The position numbers and the translations under genes were made by a program. Under the pieces are notes generated by a model. The model saw only the letters and a list, made by a program, of their open reading frames with translations. It was not told the origin of the DNA and searched no databases. A DNA stretch of 64,000 nucleotides. Origin: Plebeiibacterium sediminum (GTDB taxonomy: Bacteria; Bacteroidota; Bacteroidia; Bacteroidales; Marinilabiliaceae). Location: NCBI RefSeq assembly GCF_026013605.1, contig NZ_JAPDPJ010000005.1, forward strand, positions 1 through 64,000, read 5' to 3'. Position 1 is the stretch's first letter, and every line of letters starts with the position of its first letter. Positions 1-8,357 of this stretch are shown piece by piece.

Positions 1-60
1 TTCCTGAAGATGAATATTAATAATTATAACAACTACTCCGTGGTGGGACACATAGATTAA
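1..60 (+). CDS. C-terminal end of an unidentified protein (partial)
   Basis: Frame 1 is open from the first base to a TAA at 58-60 and gives 19 residues ending in SVVGHID. It is followed 19 bases later by a strong intrinsic terminator, which is what makes a real gene end likely. The fragment is too short to assign a family, and the rest of the gene lies outside the window. It could also be a chance open frame. Confidence 0.4.
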   Translation, partial: FLKMNINNYNNYSVVGHID

Positions 61-79
61 AGGTTTAGTTGTGTGAGTG

Positions 80-113
80 GGGCAGATCCGTTTGGGTCTG
101 CCCTTTCTTTTTT
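80..113 (+). terminator. Intrinsic terminator after the partial upstream gene
   Basis: GGGCAGATCC and GGGTCTGCCC form a 10-bp stem (one G-T pair) around a GTTT loop, followed by a T-rich tract (TTTCTTTTTT). This is a classic Rho-independent terminator for plus-strand transcription arriving from the left. Confidence 0.9.
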
Positions 114-247
114 ATGAATAGAATAAGTCGTGTAAGAACAGTGTTTGTAAATTAGTTTTAGTTCAGCTTTGTTTCAGTATTGTGAAAGATGAGGATTGTG
201 CTTGGCTTGTATTAGGCTTTTGTTCGGGTACTATATACCTATGCCAA

Positions 248-308
248 CCCGAACCCAATCCGAGCAGAACCCTATGCCACCCGAACGCTACCCGAACGCG
301 CCCCGAAC
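248..308. repeat. CCCGAAC short repeat, 11-bp spaced
   Basis: The heptamer CCCGAAC occurs at 248, 280, 291 and 302. The last three copies are exactly 11 bp apart. The preceding words ATGCCAACCC (241) and ATGCCACCC (274) are also alike. The patch is GC-rich compared with the AT-rich surroundings. Confidence 0.7.
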
Positions 309-334
309 CCGTATCCTAAATGACTCTGAAATGT

Positions 335-427
335 CCTTTTTTTGAATAATTATTGTCCATTTTAGCCTTTTCTGGAATAATTATCCTTGATTTTGGCATT
401 TTTCAGAATAATTGGGTGTTTTTTACT
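335..427. repeat. Three tandem 31-bp imperfect repeats
   Basis: The core GAATAATT starts at 344, 375 and 406, a constant 31-bp step. Each core is preceded by a T-rich run and followed by a T-rich segment ending TTTTAG or TTTTGG in copies 1 and 2; copy 3 is more diverged. The unit contains no gene and is close to three DNA helical turns. Confidence 0.75.
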
Positions 428-599
428 GTATTTCATTCAAGTAAAAATATTGCTAATTTTCTATATTATTGAATAGTAGAGTGTTGTGAAGGTGAAAAAT
501 AACTGTAAAAATACTGTTATTTTTTATTTGCTTATTTGTTGTAGATATAGTTGCAGAAAACAACAAGTAAACTTTTTTATAAAATGTACTTTACTACTC

Positions 600-1109
600 C
601 TATTTTACCTTCATAGGAATACCACTAACCATAAAATAGACTTCATCCGCCAGACTGGCTATGTGTTGGTTCATCCAACCTTGAAGGTCCGTAAATTTTC
701 GTTGAATTTCGTTCTCCGGCATACCTCCCAGGCCTATTTCATTAGTAACAATGATATAATGTGCATCCTGTTTAATTAAGGCTTCAAATTCATTCTTAGC
801 TTCAATTAATGATTTTTCAATATCACTGTTATTGTCAAAATAAAAGTTGGTAAGCCAGAGTGTAACGCAGTCCATTAACACCACTTTATTACTGAAGTTA
901 TGTTGTGAAATGAATTTTTCTTCTTCTATATTTTCCCATCTTTCATCGCGATCAGCTTTGTGTCTTTCAATTCGCTTTTTGTGTTCTTCGTCCCATATGC
1001 GTGAAGTGGCCAGGTATACTGGTTTTGAACTGTTTTCTAAAGCCATATCCTGAGCAAAAGAGCTTTTACCTGATCGTTGCCCGCCTGTAATAAAAGTTAT
1101 TTTAGTCAT
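600..1109 (-). CDS. cobU: Adenosylcobinamide kinase / adenosylcobinamide-phosphate guanylyltransferase CobU
   Basis: CobU phosphorylates adenosylcobinamide and then transfers GMP from GTP, giving the adenosylcobinamide-GDP that CobS joins to alpha-ribazole. The 169-residue protein has the usual family length. It opens with the P-loop GGQRSGKS (residues 9-16), carries RIERHK with His50 aligned to the guanylylated histidine of Salmonella CobU, and contains the conserved VTNEIGLGGMPEN segment near residue 122. It is the last gene of the cob operon, 31 bases downstream of cobC, in the transcription unit headed by the B12 riboswitch near 3480-3660. No defect is visible. Confidence 0.96.
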   Translation of the reverse strand: MTKITFITGGQRSGKSSFAQDMALENSSKPVYLATSRIWDEEHKKRIERHKADRDERWENIEEEKFISQHNFSNKVVLMDCVTLWLTNFYFDNNSDIEKSLIEAKNEFEALIKQDAHYIIVTNEIGLGGMPENEIQRKFTDLQGWMNQHIASLADEVYFMVSGIPMKVK

Positions 1110-1140
1110 TAATAAATGATTGTAAAATTTGTTGCTAAAA

Positions 1141-1719
1141 TTATCCTTTAAGGATTTTTACTTGTGAATAATCGTGGTTGTAAACACTTATTTTAACCAC
1201 AGCTCCGTAATCCAGTTGCCATGAGAATATTTTATGGTAAGGGATCTCAAGAAACTTCATTAATAAACATCTGATCACTCCGGAGTGAGAAACAATTGCT
1301 GTTGTTGTATTATCAGGAGTGTTATTTTCAAGTTGGTTAAAATATTCAATGGTTCTGTTGTAGAACTGACCAAAAGATTCACCCTTGTGAGGAGATTGAT
1401 TTAATATGTCTTCAGACCAAACATGCATCTCATTGGGATCAATATCTGCCCATTTTTTCATCTCCCAATTACCAAAATCTAATTCTTTGAGATTGTCATT
1501 GTATTTGATAGTCTTTTCCGGAAATAGAAACTGAGCTAGTTTATTGCAGCGTTGCAGAGGACTTGATAAAACAAAATCGGGATTAATATTATTTAGCGCC
1601 GTTTTTATATCTGTTGCTTCATTTTCAAAGTTCTTGTTAATATCCAGATCTGAAATTCCATAGCAAATTCCCTGATCAATATTAGGTGTTGTATGCCGTA
1701 TTATATAAAATTGTTTCAT
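1141..1719 (-). CDS. cobC: Alpha-ribazole phosphatase CobC (histidine phosphatase family)
   Basis: This 192-residue member of the phosphoglycerate-mutase-like histidine phosphatases has RHTTP at residues 8-12 (His9 is the phospho-accepting histidine) and the second catalytic histidine in SHSGVIR near residue 146. Alone the fold could act on many phosphates. Its place between cobS and cobU in a B12-riboswitch operon makes dephosphorylation of alpha-ribazole-5'-phosphate (or of cobalamin-5'-phosphate) the best assignment. The ATG start gives the expected N-terminus directly before the catalytic motif. Confidence 0.9.
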   Translation of the reverse strand: MKQFYIIRHTTPNIDQGICYGISDLDINKNFENEATDIKTALNNINPDFVLSSPLQRCNKLAQFLFPEKTIKYNDNLKELDFGNWEMKKWADIDPNEMHVWSEDILNQSPHKGESFGQFYNRTIEYFNQLENNTPDNTTTAIVSHSGVIRCLLMKFLEIPYHKIFSWQLDYGAVVKISVYNHDYSQVKILKG

Positions 1720-1751
1720 TATTTTACCACTATAAATAATTGGGAATTTTA

Positions 1752-1777
1752 ACCACTAAGGCTCCAAGACTCCAAGG
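1752..1777 (+). repeat. Left inverted repeat of the GxxExxY cassette
   Basis: The 26 bases consist of three related 8-mers (CACTAAGG, CTCCAAGA, CTCCAAGG) preceded by AC. The reverse complement of 2267-2292 matches it at 21 of 26 positions, with four of the five differences being transitions. The pair brackets the gene at 1834-2238. Confidence 0.8.
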
Positions 1778-1833
1778 TTTTTAATTGATGCTTAAATCAT
1801 AAGATTAGATTGTCAGCGGTGAATAATTAAAAA

Positions 1834-2238
1834 TCAATTTATAAAGCGTTTAATTCCATTTTTAATTAGAAGAACATTAAAATTAATCAAATATCCAAGT
1901 CTGTTTTCTGTTAATTTTAAATAACTTATAATTTGAGCTTCATGAACAGGTAAAACTGTTTCAACTGCTTTGAGTTCAATAATTATACAATTTTCAACTA
2001 ATAAGTCAATTCTTAATGCATCTTTGATAATTAAATCATCATATATAATTGGAATATTAACTTGTTGATTAATACTTAAACCGTTTTTCTTTAATTCATG
2101 ATAAAGACATTTCTCATATACAACTTCAAGTAGGCCTGGACCAAGTTTTGAGTGTACTTTATATGCACAGTTGACAATTCTCTTGCCAATTGTGTTAATT
2201 TCATCAGGTATTTCAATATGATTATTAAAGTTACTCAT
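1834..2238 (-). CDS. GxxExxY protein, PD-(D/E)XK nuclease-like
   Basis: The 134-residue protein has the family signature G35-LL-E38-VV-Y41. Further on, a possible PD-(D/E)XK core is seen: Asp78 in LRIDLLV and Glu88-x-Lys90 in IIELKAVE. Its biological role is unknown. It has nothing to do with cobalamin, yet it sits between cobS and cobC in the same orientation. It is flanked by 26-bp imperfect inverted repeats; removing them and everything between would leave cobS and cobC about 45 bases apart. This suggests a late insertion into the operon. Nuclease activity is an inference from fold resemblance only. Confidence 0.9.
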   Translation of the reverse strand: MSNFNNHIEIPDEINTIGKRIVNCAYKVHSKLGPGLLEVVYEKCLYHELKKNGLSINQQVNIPIIYDDLIIKDALRIDLLVENCIIIELKAVETVLPVHEAQIISYLKLTENRLGYLINFNVLLIKNGIKRFIN

Positions 2239-2266
2239 AGTTATAGATTTTTATAGGATGTAAATT

Positions 2267-2292
2267 ACTTAGAGTCTTAGAGTCTTGGTGGT
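2267..2292 (-). repeat. Right inverted repeat of the GxxExxY cassette
   Basis: Read on the minus strand it is AC followed by three 8-mers CACCAAGA, CTCTAAGA, CTCTAAGT, pairing with 1752-1777 in inverted orientation. No target-site duplication is evident outside the repeats. Confidence 0.8.
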
Positions 2293-2304
2293 AAATAAAA
2301 TATT

Positions 2305-3072
2305 CTAAATTAAAGTAATTATTTTGCTCATTGCTATGATGCTTAAATAAAAAACAACTTCTGTAACCTGCTGCACAGCTCCCAGGCAGTCACCTACATA
2401 ACCTCCAATCCATTTTTTAAAATACTTATCGAGCCAAATTTTAGTGATAAGTAAAGGTATTATTGACGTATAAATAATCCAGCTTTGAAAAAGAAGTAAG
2501 GATGCTAATCCAATAATTATGGCAATCCACAAATCTAATACATGGAGATTTTTTGTTACCGGTTTTGATTTACTTGTTTCATCTTCTCTAACATAGGGTA
2601 ATGTAAACATTGTTGTAACCGCAAACATTCTACTTACAGAATGTCCACAAATGATTGCAGGAATTATCAGTGCATTGGGTATTGATGAGATCGATGCAAA
2701 TTTCATCAATAAGATTAATATGGTTCCAATCATTCCATAAGCACCAACTCTGGAGTCCTTCATTATTATTAATATCTTTTCTGTGGTCCAGCCGCCACCA
2801 AAACCATCGCAGGTATCCGCAAAACCATCTTCATGAAATGCTCCTGTAAGTATGATTGTTGCAACCATAGAAAGTAAAACAGCGATATAGATTGGAAAAA
2901 CAAAGGACGCTATGTAATAAGTTAAAGCTCCAATGCCACCAATAATTAATCCAACTAATGGGAAATATCGATTACATTTGTTTATGTTATCACTTGAATA
3001 TCCCACCCATTTAGGCGCTGGTATTCTGGTTAAAAACATCAAGGCTGTAAAAAAAAGTCTAAGCTGACGCAT
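2305..3072 (-). CDS. cobS: Adenosylcobinamide-GDP ribazoletransferase CobS
   Basis: CobS is the membrane enzyme that condenses adenosylcobinamide-GDP with alpha-ribazole (or its phosphate) to make adenosylcobalamin (phosphate), the last step of nucleotide-loop assembly. The 255 residues match family length. It starts with the typical FFTALMFLTRIP segment, has the acidic signature GAFHEDGFADTCDGFGGG at about residues 76-93 followed by KDSRVGAYG, and is rich in membrane segments. It lies downstream of the small Cys-rich gene at 3149 and upstream of the GxxExxY cassette, in the riboswitch-controlled operon. Confidence 0.95.
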   Translation of the reverse strand: MRQLRLFFTALMFLTRIPAPKWVGYSSDNINKCNRYFPLVGLIIGGIGALTYYIASFVFPIYIAVLLSMVATIILTGAFHEDGFADTCDGFGGGWTTEKILIIMKDSRVGAYGMIGTILILLMKFASISSIPNALIIPAIICGHSVSRMFAVTTMFTLPYVREDETSKSKPVTKNLHVLDLWIAIIIGLASLLLFQSWIIYTSIIPLLITKIWLDKYFKKWIGGYVGDCLGAVQQVTEVVFYLSIIAMSKIITLI

Positions 3073-3148
3073 GTATAATTTAAATTGTTGATTGAATACT
3101 ATTAATAAATAATAGGTTAGGCATAGTGGGTTGTAGATTTTCTATAAG

Positions 3149-3352
3149 CTATGATGTTGATGCTTGTGGATTGTTTTCTGAAAATTGTTGGGCAATCTCC
3201 TTCATGCATTTATTACAAAGGCAATCTTTGTAATTTTCTTTTAAATACTTCTGAGCTTTTTGCGAGATAGGTACATGAATGCAATGGCACTCAAAGATGT
3301 CATCATGTCTGCAATTGAACTCCTGATTACATCTTCCGCATTTTTTAATCAT
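3149..3352 (-). CDS. Small cysteine-rich protein (CWC-like)
   Basis: This 67-residue protein has eight cysteines in metal-binding-like groups: CGRC near the start, a lone Cys, CHC in the middle and CLCNKC near the C-terminal third. The pattern resembles the cysteine-rich CWC family, with CHC in place of CWC. An ATG at 3371-3373 would add seven residues (MIQNHFK); the inner ATG at 3350-3352 places MIKKC at the N-terminus as usual for such proteins. It is the first gene after the B12 riboswitch and so probably co-expressed with cobSCU. Function unknown; zinc or iron-sulfur binding is a guess from the cysteine spacing. Confidence 0.75.
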   Translation of the reverse strand: MIKKCGRCNQEFNCRHDDIFECHCIHVPISQKAQKYLKENYKDCLCNKCMKEIAQQFSENNPQASTS

Positions 3353-3480
3353 TTTGAAATGGTTTTGAATCATACAAACTTACCCGTAATTGAGTAAACT
3401 CACCAATACCAATAAAAGATTAAGTTTCTTAAATCAAGATAACTTTGCTTTTATTCCCGAAAGCATTGATTTTAACAATC

Positions 3481-3655
3481 ACTGGCAGGTCTTCTGACTT
3501 ATTCCTGATTTTGATGCCTTCCCATTTTTAGAAAAAACAGTGGTGTTTAAATATCAAAACCTAATCATTGGAATTCACAGCAGCGGGTACTGTTGCTGAT
3601 TTACACAGCATTCCCTTTTCATTTCTTAATTCAATTGAATTAAGAAACACCAGAT
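3481..3655 (-). promoter_or_regulatory. Cobalamin (B12) riboswitch
   Basis: On the minus strand the region contains the B12 box (AAGTCAGAAGACCTGCC, ending near 3484), the upstream GGGAAGGC segment, a CAGCAACAG/CTGCTGTG region, and a long P3-like helix from AATTCAATTGAATT near 3630. These are hallmarks of the RFAM cobalamin riboswitch. It reads into the Cys-rich gene, cobS, cobC and cobU, so adenosylcobalamin should repress the operon. No clear terminator hairpin lies between it and 3352, so translational control or another mechanism is possible. Confidence 0.93.
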
Positions 3656-3659
3656 GGTG

Positions 3660-3667
3660 CAAAAATA
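3660..3667 (-). promoter_or_regulatory. Possible -7 box of the cob operon promoter
   Basis: Minus-strand TATTTTTG matches the Bacteroidota -7 consensus TAnnTTTG and lies just upstream of the riboswitch, so transcription would begin at about its first base. A good -33 TTTG is not visible at the expected spacing. Confidence 0.4.
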
Positions 3668-3752
3668 TAATTAATTTATTTGATGCAGAAATATGAACAG
3701 ATGATCTAAAACATCTGTATAGAGGAATGTTTGTTGTTCAAAATAGAGGTTC

Positions 3753-4880
3753 TTACTTTAAAATTTCATGACTAATTGAGCCCAGATCATCGATGTGCCA
3801 GCTCTCTTTTTTATGATCATCTTTAATACTAATAATAAAATGTTTTTTTGTTGCTTTTATATTGGCTTTGTATTGCAATGCCGAACGATTAAATCCAATA
3901 TCTTTTAAACCTGCAATTTTATTGGCAAAACGATTGTGTTTTTCAAAATGTAATTTTTGAGCATAAAATATATTTCTTAACTCCCATTTAATTCTTTGTT
4001 CTTTGGTTAATATGTTGTTGTTATAGTTCGTGTTGTTTACATATACCTCGCCCCATAATTCAAGTTTTGTAATTGGATTATCAAACATATACGCCCATAT
4101 AAATTGTTCGCCATTATAAAGTTTACCAGTATCTGAGTTAATTATTTTTTTGTATGCGCCATCAATAACTACATACGGCCAATGCGACCGAACGAAGTTC
4201 ATTTTCCAATGTCCATTTTTATCAATATTGTCCGTATCATCAGTTTTTAAATTTACAGGAATACCAATTTCTAATTGCCAATATTGATCCGTATCATTTG
4301 GTTTGTTAACCGTACCCTGAATGTAAGTTGCACATTTGATTTTTAATTGATTAATTGGTATGTTCTTATTGCTTATGGAATTTTGTTCGTATTGATTTAA
4401 TTCGCCTTTTATAATACCAAGGGCATTGGTTTTTATATTTAAGTAGTCATACTCATCATTATCACAATCAATCAATATCTCAAAAAAGTTATCCTTAAAA
4501 TATTCATCATTGCGTTTAGAATCTAGTGCCCATATCTGATCTTCGTTTATTTTAGCCAGTAAATATATTGTATCATTATAAATGCCCATTTTAAAGGCGG
4601 TTTCATGACTTTTATTTTCTGGTTTTCCGCTAATTGATGAAACAAACATTGAACTCCATGGTGTATGATCCCATTCGTTTTGTGTGTTTATGCCATCTAT
4701 AACAGGAGCCTTTTTAAAATGGCCTAATGGGTATGTTGTAGGTTTGTATATATAAGGCTTATAAGGTAAACCAAATTCATTTGTTTCGGATAGTACATCA
4801 TCAGATGCATTTTTACATGATGCTACGAGTAGCAAAAAATAAGAGCTAATGATAATATATATTAAGAATGACCTGAGCAT
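3753..4880 (-). CDS. CBM9-like carbohydrate-binding lipoprotein
   Basis: The 375-residue protein begins with a lipoprotein signal (hydrophobic run, then VASC with Cys22). The region around residues 55-250 resembles family-9-like carbohydrate-binding domains: the entry APVIDGINTQNEWDHTPW, then FKMGIYNDTIYLLAKINEDQIWA, and later the FFEILIDCDNDEYDYL motif. The C-terminal third is a basic, helical tail typical of this Bacteroidota group. The likely place is the outer membrane or periplasm; the sugar bound cannot be told. It stands alone, with about 100 bases on each side to unrelated genes or the riboswitch. Confidence 0.8.
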   Translation of the reverse strand: MLRSFLIYIIISSYFLLLVASCKNASDDVLSETNEFGLPYKPYIYKPTTYPLGHFKKAPVIDGINTQNEWDHTPWSSMFVSSISGKPENKSHETAFKMGIYNDTIYLLAKINEDQIWALDSKRNDEYFKDNFFEILIDCDNDEYDYLNIKTNALGIIKGELNQYEQNSISNKNIPINQLKIKCATYIQGTVNKPNDTDQYWQLEIGIPVNLKTDDTDNIDKNGHWKMNFVRSHWPYVVIDGAYKKIINSDTGKLYNGEQFIWAYMFDNPITKLELWGEVYVNNTNYNNNILTKEQRIKWELRNIFYAQKLHFEKHNRFANKIAGLKDIGFNRSALQYKANIKATKKHFIISIKDDHKKESWHIDDLGSISHEILK

Positions 4881-4994
4881 AAGGTGTAAAGTATAGTATA
4901 TACAATTTACATCTAAACAAAGATTAATTCAAGAAATATAGGAGGAAATTTGAATGTGGAACAAGTGAATTAGTCATACTAAAGTTGTGGATTT

Positions 4995-5510
4995 TTATAA
5001 TCCTTTTTTGATGATTTCAATATCATCTTCATAATCAATACGAATATCATCATGAAGTTTTGTTAATGCTTTTTCTATGTTCAGAAGTTGTCTTTCGTAG
5101 AGGTTTTTCATAACTGTACTTCGTCTAAGTGGAACTTTAAGATTTTGCATTTCTTTGCAAAAGGAAATCAGTAGTTCTATTTCAGTCTCTTTTTTTCCTG
5201 AATGCTTAATATATTTAGTTGTTAACTTCAGAATTTTTCGAATACCTTTTTTAACATAGATAAATTTAGACTTATTTATTCCTTTAAAACCTTCTTTGAT
5301 TTCGGCTTTTACTTCACTAACGTAATTTTCTTCATCAATAGATTCGAATAGAAGATAATGAAGCAGCTCTTTATTTTCTATTTTGTATTTGGCTATGCGT
5401 AAACAGTGATCAATTAATAACTCTCTTGGAAGTATTTCCAGTTCTTTTTTTATTTGATGAATCGTACTTGTTTTTATAGCCATTGCATTTGTATTAATAG
5501 AATCACACAA
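4995..5510 (-). CDS. Hypothetical protein, mostly helical
   Basis: No family was recognised in this 171-residue protein. It is rich in Lys, Glu, Ile and Leu, has no signal peptide or membrane segment, and looks almost entirely alpha-helical, so it is probably cytosolic. A second ATG at 5481-5483 would begin with MAIKTSTIHQ and remove nine residues; either start is possible. It stands alone on the minus strand with the M50 gene diverging from it at 5709. Confidence 0.55.
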   Translation of the reverse strand: MCDSINTNAMAIKTSTIHQIKKELEILPRELLIDHCLRIAKYKIENKELLHYLLFESIDEENYVSEVKAEIKEGFKGINKSKFIYVKKGIRKILKLTTKYIKHSGKKETEIELLISFCKEMQNLKVPLRRSTVMKNLYERQLLNIEKALTKLHDDIRIDYEDDIEIIKKGL

Positions 5511-5708
5511 AGTTTACGAAAAAATTATAGAATACTGCCATAAATATTTTTCTTATATTGTATGGCTATATTTTGGGCAGATCAAAACTAATGGTAAGGT
5601 TAGTTTTTGATTGGTAACTTATTGAATATGTTATTTTTTAATGTGTAGGCATCAAGAGAAAAGGTGTTGAAGTATAGTAATTAGCGTTAATCAAATCAAT
5701 AATTTATA

Positions 5709-6359
5709 ATGCGTAAAAAATTATTTTTAATCCTAATAACCGCTCTGTTGTACTGGGTACTTGTAAATTATGTTCCATATGGAATGTACATTGCTTTACC
5801 TGTTAATTTATTTGTTACTTTTTTACATGAGTTGGGTCATTCTATCTTTGCTGTATTAACCGGAGGTAGTGTTTATGAAGTAAGGATTCAACCTAATGGT
5901 GCAGGCTATGCTGTTACAGCCGGTGGTTATGCTCCGTTAGTTTTAATGGGTGGTTATATAGGTAGCGCATTGTTCGGAAATCTATTGTTGCATATCGGAT
6001 TAAAGAAACCTAAATCTGCTGTAGTAGCCATGTATGTTATGGTTTGTGTATTTGTTGCAAGTGCTGTTATTTGGTATAGTTCAATATTTACTTCTTTACT
6101 TTTAATATTATTTTCAGCAGTAGCAATTTGGGTAAGTAAAAAGTCAAAAGCTACCATAGCTAATTTTTTAATTGTTACAGGAACGGCTTCTATTATTTTT
6201 ATTATTAATGATTATAATGTTGGGCCATCATCTGATATTGCTAAGTTCTCTAAAATTATACCTGTTTTACCACAATACTTTTGGTCCATACTATGGTTGG
6301 CAATTGTGATATATATTACCTGGAGAAATTTAAAGTACTCCCTGAGATTAAAAAAATAA
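5709..6359 (+). CDS. M50-family membrane metalloprotease-like protein
   Basis: This 216-residue protein consists almost wholly of membrane segments. HELGH at residues 40-44 inside the second segment is the zinc-binding motif of M50 (site-2) proteases. The following TGGSVYEVRIQPNGAGYAV stretch and the glycine-rich GGYIGSALFGN are typical of the M50B-like group. The substrate is unknown; relatives cut membrane-bound regulators or substrates within the bilayer. It appears monocistronic. Confidence 0.8.
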   Translation: MRKKLFLILITALLYWVLVNYVPYGMYIALPVNLFVTFLHELGHSIFAVLTGGSVYEVRIQPNGAGYAVTAGGYAPLVLMGGYIGSALFGNLLLHIGLKKPKSAVVAMYVMVCVFVASAVIWYSSIFTSLLLILFSAVAIWVSKKSKATIANFLIVTGTASIIFIINDYNVGPSSDIAKFSKIIPVLPQYFWSILWLAIVIYITWRNLKYSLRLKK

Positions 6360-6588
6360 ACATCTTGTTTTCTTCATCTGGTTGGTGATGATTAATCTCG
6401 TTATAATAAAATTTGGTTGTAATTGGGTAACATAACAAAGATCAGATTTTTTAGTGGATTATAACTTTATTTTTGCAGCTTCAATCCAATTAATAAAAGA
6501 GTTGTGAACTAAGTAATTAAAATGTTCTACAAACAAAAGAACGCAATTTTTTTGCAAGTTCATGAGATAAAAAATAAAGCATAAACGC

Positions 6589-7509
6589 ATGAAACAGTCA
6601 ACAGATCATATATTTTTAGTACGACCAGAAAATTTTGGTTTCAATACAGAAACTGCAACTTCAAATGCATTTCAAAATAATATAGACCTGAATCAAAAGG
6701 AGATTAAGGAAAAAGTTCTTTCCGAATTTGATGCCTATGTGGCTAAATTACAAGGTGTGGGTGTAAATGTTACAGTTATTGAAGACACTGCTTCTCCTGT
6801 TAAGCCAGATGCTATATTCCCAAATAACTGGGGTTCGTTTCATGCAGATGGAACAATAATACTGTACCCAATGGCGGCACCAAATAGAAGATTGGAGAAA
6901 AGAGCTGATGTGATCGATTTTTTTAAGACCAACTATAAAGTAAATAAGGTTGTTGACTTATCTAAATATGAGCAGGAAGGCAAATTTTGTGAAGGTACAG
7001 GAAGTATTATTTTTGATCATACGCATAAAATTGCCTATGCATGTCTTTCTCCACGTACAGATTTGGACGTATTTAAAGAAATCTGTGAAATATTGGAGTA
7101 TAAACCTGTATATTTTATTTCAACAGATAAAGATGGGAAAGAAATATATCACACAAATGTGATGATGTGTGTCAGTGAACAGTTTGCTGTAGTTTGTTTG
7201 GAAAGCATTCCAAATGAAGAAGAAAGAGAATTAGTGATTCAGCATTTAGAAGAAACAGGTCATGAAATTGTTGATATTACCTTTGATCAGGTTTATCAAT
7301 TTGCCGGAAATATGCTGTCTGTTAAAAATGAGCAAGGACAAGAATTTTTGGTGATGTCGCAGAGCGCATATAATGTGCTGACAGATGATCAAAAGGAATC
7401 CATTGAGCATTACTGTAATACATTACCAGTTCAGGTTGATACTATTGAGAAAATAGGAGGAGGAAGTGCACGATGCATGATTTCTGAGATTTTTCTTCAA
7501 CCTGCATAG
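6589..7509 (+). CDS. ctlX: CtlX-type citrulline/arginine hydrolase (amidinotransferase fold)
   Basis: The 306-residue protein belongs to the guanidino-group modifying enzymes. FPNNWGSFHADGT near residues 83-95, CEGTGSIIFDH near 140, HTNVMMC near 187 and the terminal GGGSARCMISE with the likely catalytic Cys296 match the CtlX group, described as citrulline ureidase in Francisella. It is soluble, without a signal peptide. In Bacteroidota this group is common and its true substrate is mostly untested; arginine deiminase-like activity is the alternative. No arginine-pathway gene is adjacent. Confidence 0.85.
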   Translation: MKQSTDHIFLVRPENFGFNTETATSNAFQNNIDLNQKEIKEKVLSEFDAYVAKLQGVGVNVTVIEDTASPVKPDAIFPNNWGSFHADGTIILYPMAAPNRRLEKRADVIDFFKTNYKVNKVVDLSKYEQEGKFCEGTGSIIFDHTHKIAYACLSPRTDLDVFKEICEILEYKPVYFISTDKDGKEIYHTNVMMCVSEQFAVVCLESIPNEEERELVIQHLEETGHEIVDITFDQVYQFAGNMLSVKNEQGQEFLVMSQSAYNVLTDDQKESIEHYCNTLPVQVDTIEKIGGGSARCMISEIFLQPA

Positions 7510-7652
7510 TATTACTTTGATTTCTTCATTGGTAAGCATATGCCAATGCCATATTTTTGACCAAACTTAATTTTAACTAAACCAACAATAAGGTTGGATA
7601 GGATATTAATTTCTATTTTTGAGGATATTTAAATAATTAGATATTCTTACAA

Positions 7653-8357
7653 TTGAGGACTGCATCAGTAATATATTTTACAGCTATTTTTCTGATAACA
7701 ATATTGTTTAATGGCTGTGGGATTAAGAGGAAAAACGGAGGGGTAGTTGATCATGGAACCATTGTGTTTCATATTGATTATCTCAATGAAATGAAAACCT
7801 CTTCTGTATCTAATATGATGCCTGATAAGTGGTTGTATTCATTTAATAAAAATAGAATAAAGCATGAGCTAAAGGCTAGTTTTAATGTTTTTTCCTTAAG
7901 TTTTGTTTCAGAAAGTCCAACTGATTCGTGTGATGTTTTATTCAGTTTTATGGATAAAAACATGTATTATCCTATTGCTATAAATGATCATTTCTTTTTA
8001 TATGATAATGATGCCAAGGTGATAGTAACATACGAACCTGATGTAACTAAAGATATTGCAGGTTTTAAATGTTCAAAGGCAAACATTAAGTTTGAAGGTC
8101 ATGAACCATTTGATGTTTATTATACCGATGAAATTCATATCCTAGAACCTAACCGACATACTCCTTTAAAAGTGATTCCTGGTGTTTTAATGGAATTTAC
8201 AGTAGAATACAATGGCTTAAAACTACATTTGAAAGCAAAGGATTTTTTAGATGAAAAACCAGCATTGAATAACTTTAAGATACCTAAAAATGCGGTTTTA
8301 AGTAATCGTGATGAGGTAGTAGCTATGGTAAATACTTTAATAAATACCTTTCAATAA
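7653..8357 (+). CDS. Hypothetical lipoprotein
   Basis: No family was recognised with certainty. The protein (234 residues) starts at TTG 7653-7655; the next Met would fall beyond the signal sequence, so the TTG start is preferred. It has a hydrophobic stretch ending FNGC with Cys22 as lipobox. The rest alternates short beta-strand-like segments, as in small beta-rich envelope proteins that bind lipids or polymers. It lies upstream of ftsK on the same strand with a 115-base gap. Confidence 0.65.
   Translation: MRTASVIYFTAIFLITILFNGCGIKRKNGGVVDHGTIVFHIDYLNEMKTSSVSNMMPDKWLYSFNKNRIKHELKASFNVFSLSFVSESPTDSCDVLFSFMDKNMYYPIAINDHFFLYDNDAKVIVTYEPDVTKDIAGFKCSKANIKFEGHEPFDVYYTDEIHILEPNRHTPLKVIPGVLMEFTVEYNGLKLHLKAKDFLDEKPALNNFKIPKNAVLSNRDEVVAMVNTLINTFQ

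Larger units (their letters stand above)
114..599. other. Gene-free stretch between a plus-strand terminator and the cobU stop codon
   Basis: No convincing gene is visible. The stretch holds a small GC-rich patch with repeated CCCGAAC (248-308) and a threefold 31-bp repeat (335-427), listed separately. A GTG-started frame beginning at 486 runs through the cobU antisense strand and has no family features. No terminator for the cob operon could be recognised here. Confidence 0.6.

Noticed and set aside
486-779. 97-codon plus-strand frame starting with GTG
   Set aside because: Most of it is antisense to cobU, the start is GTG without a ribosome site, and the translation has no family features.
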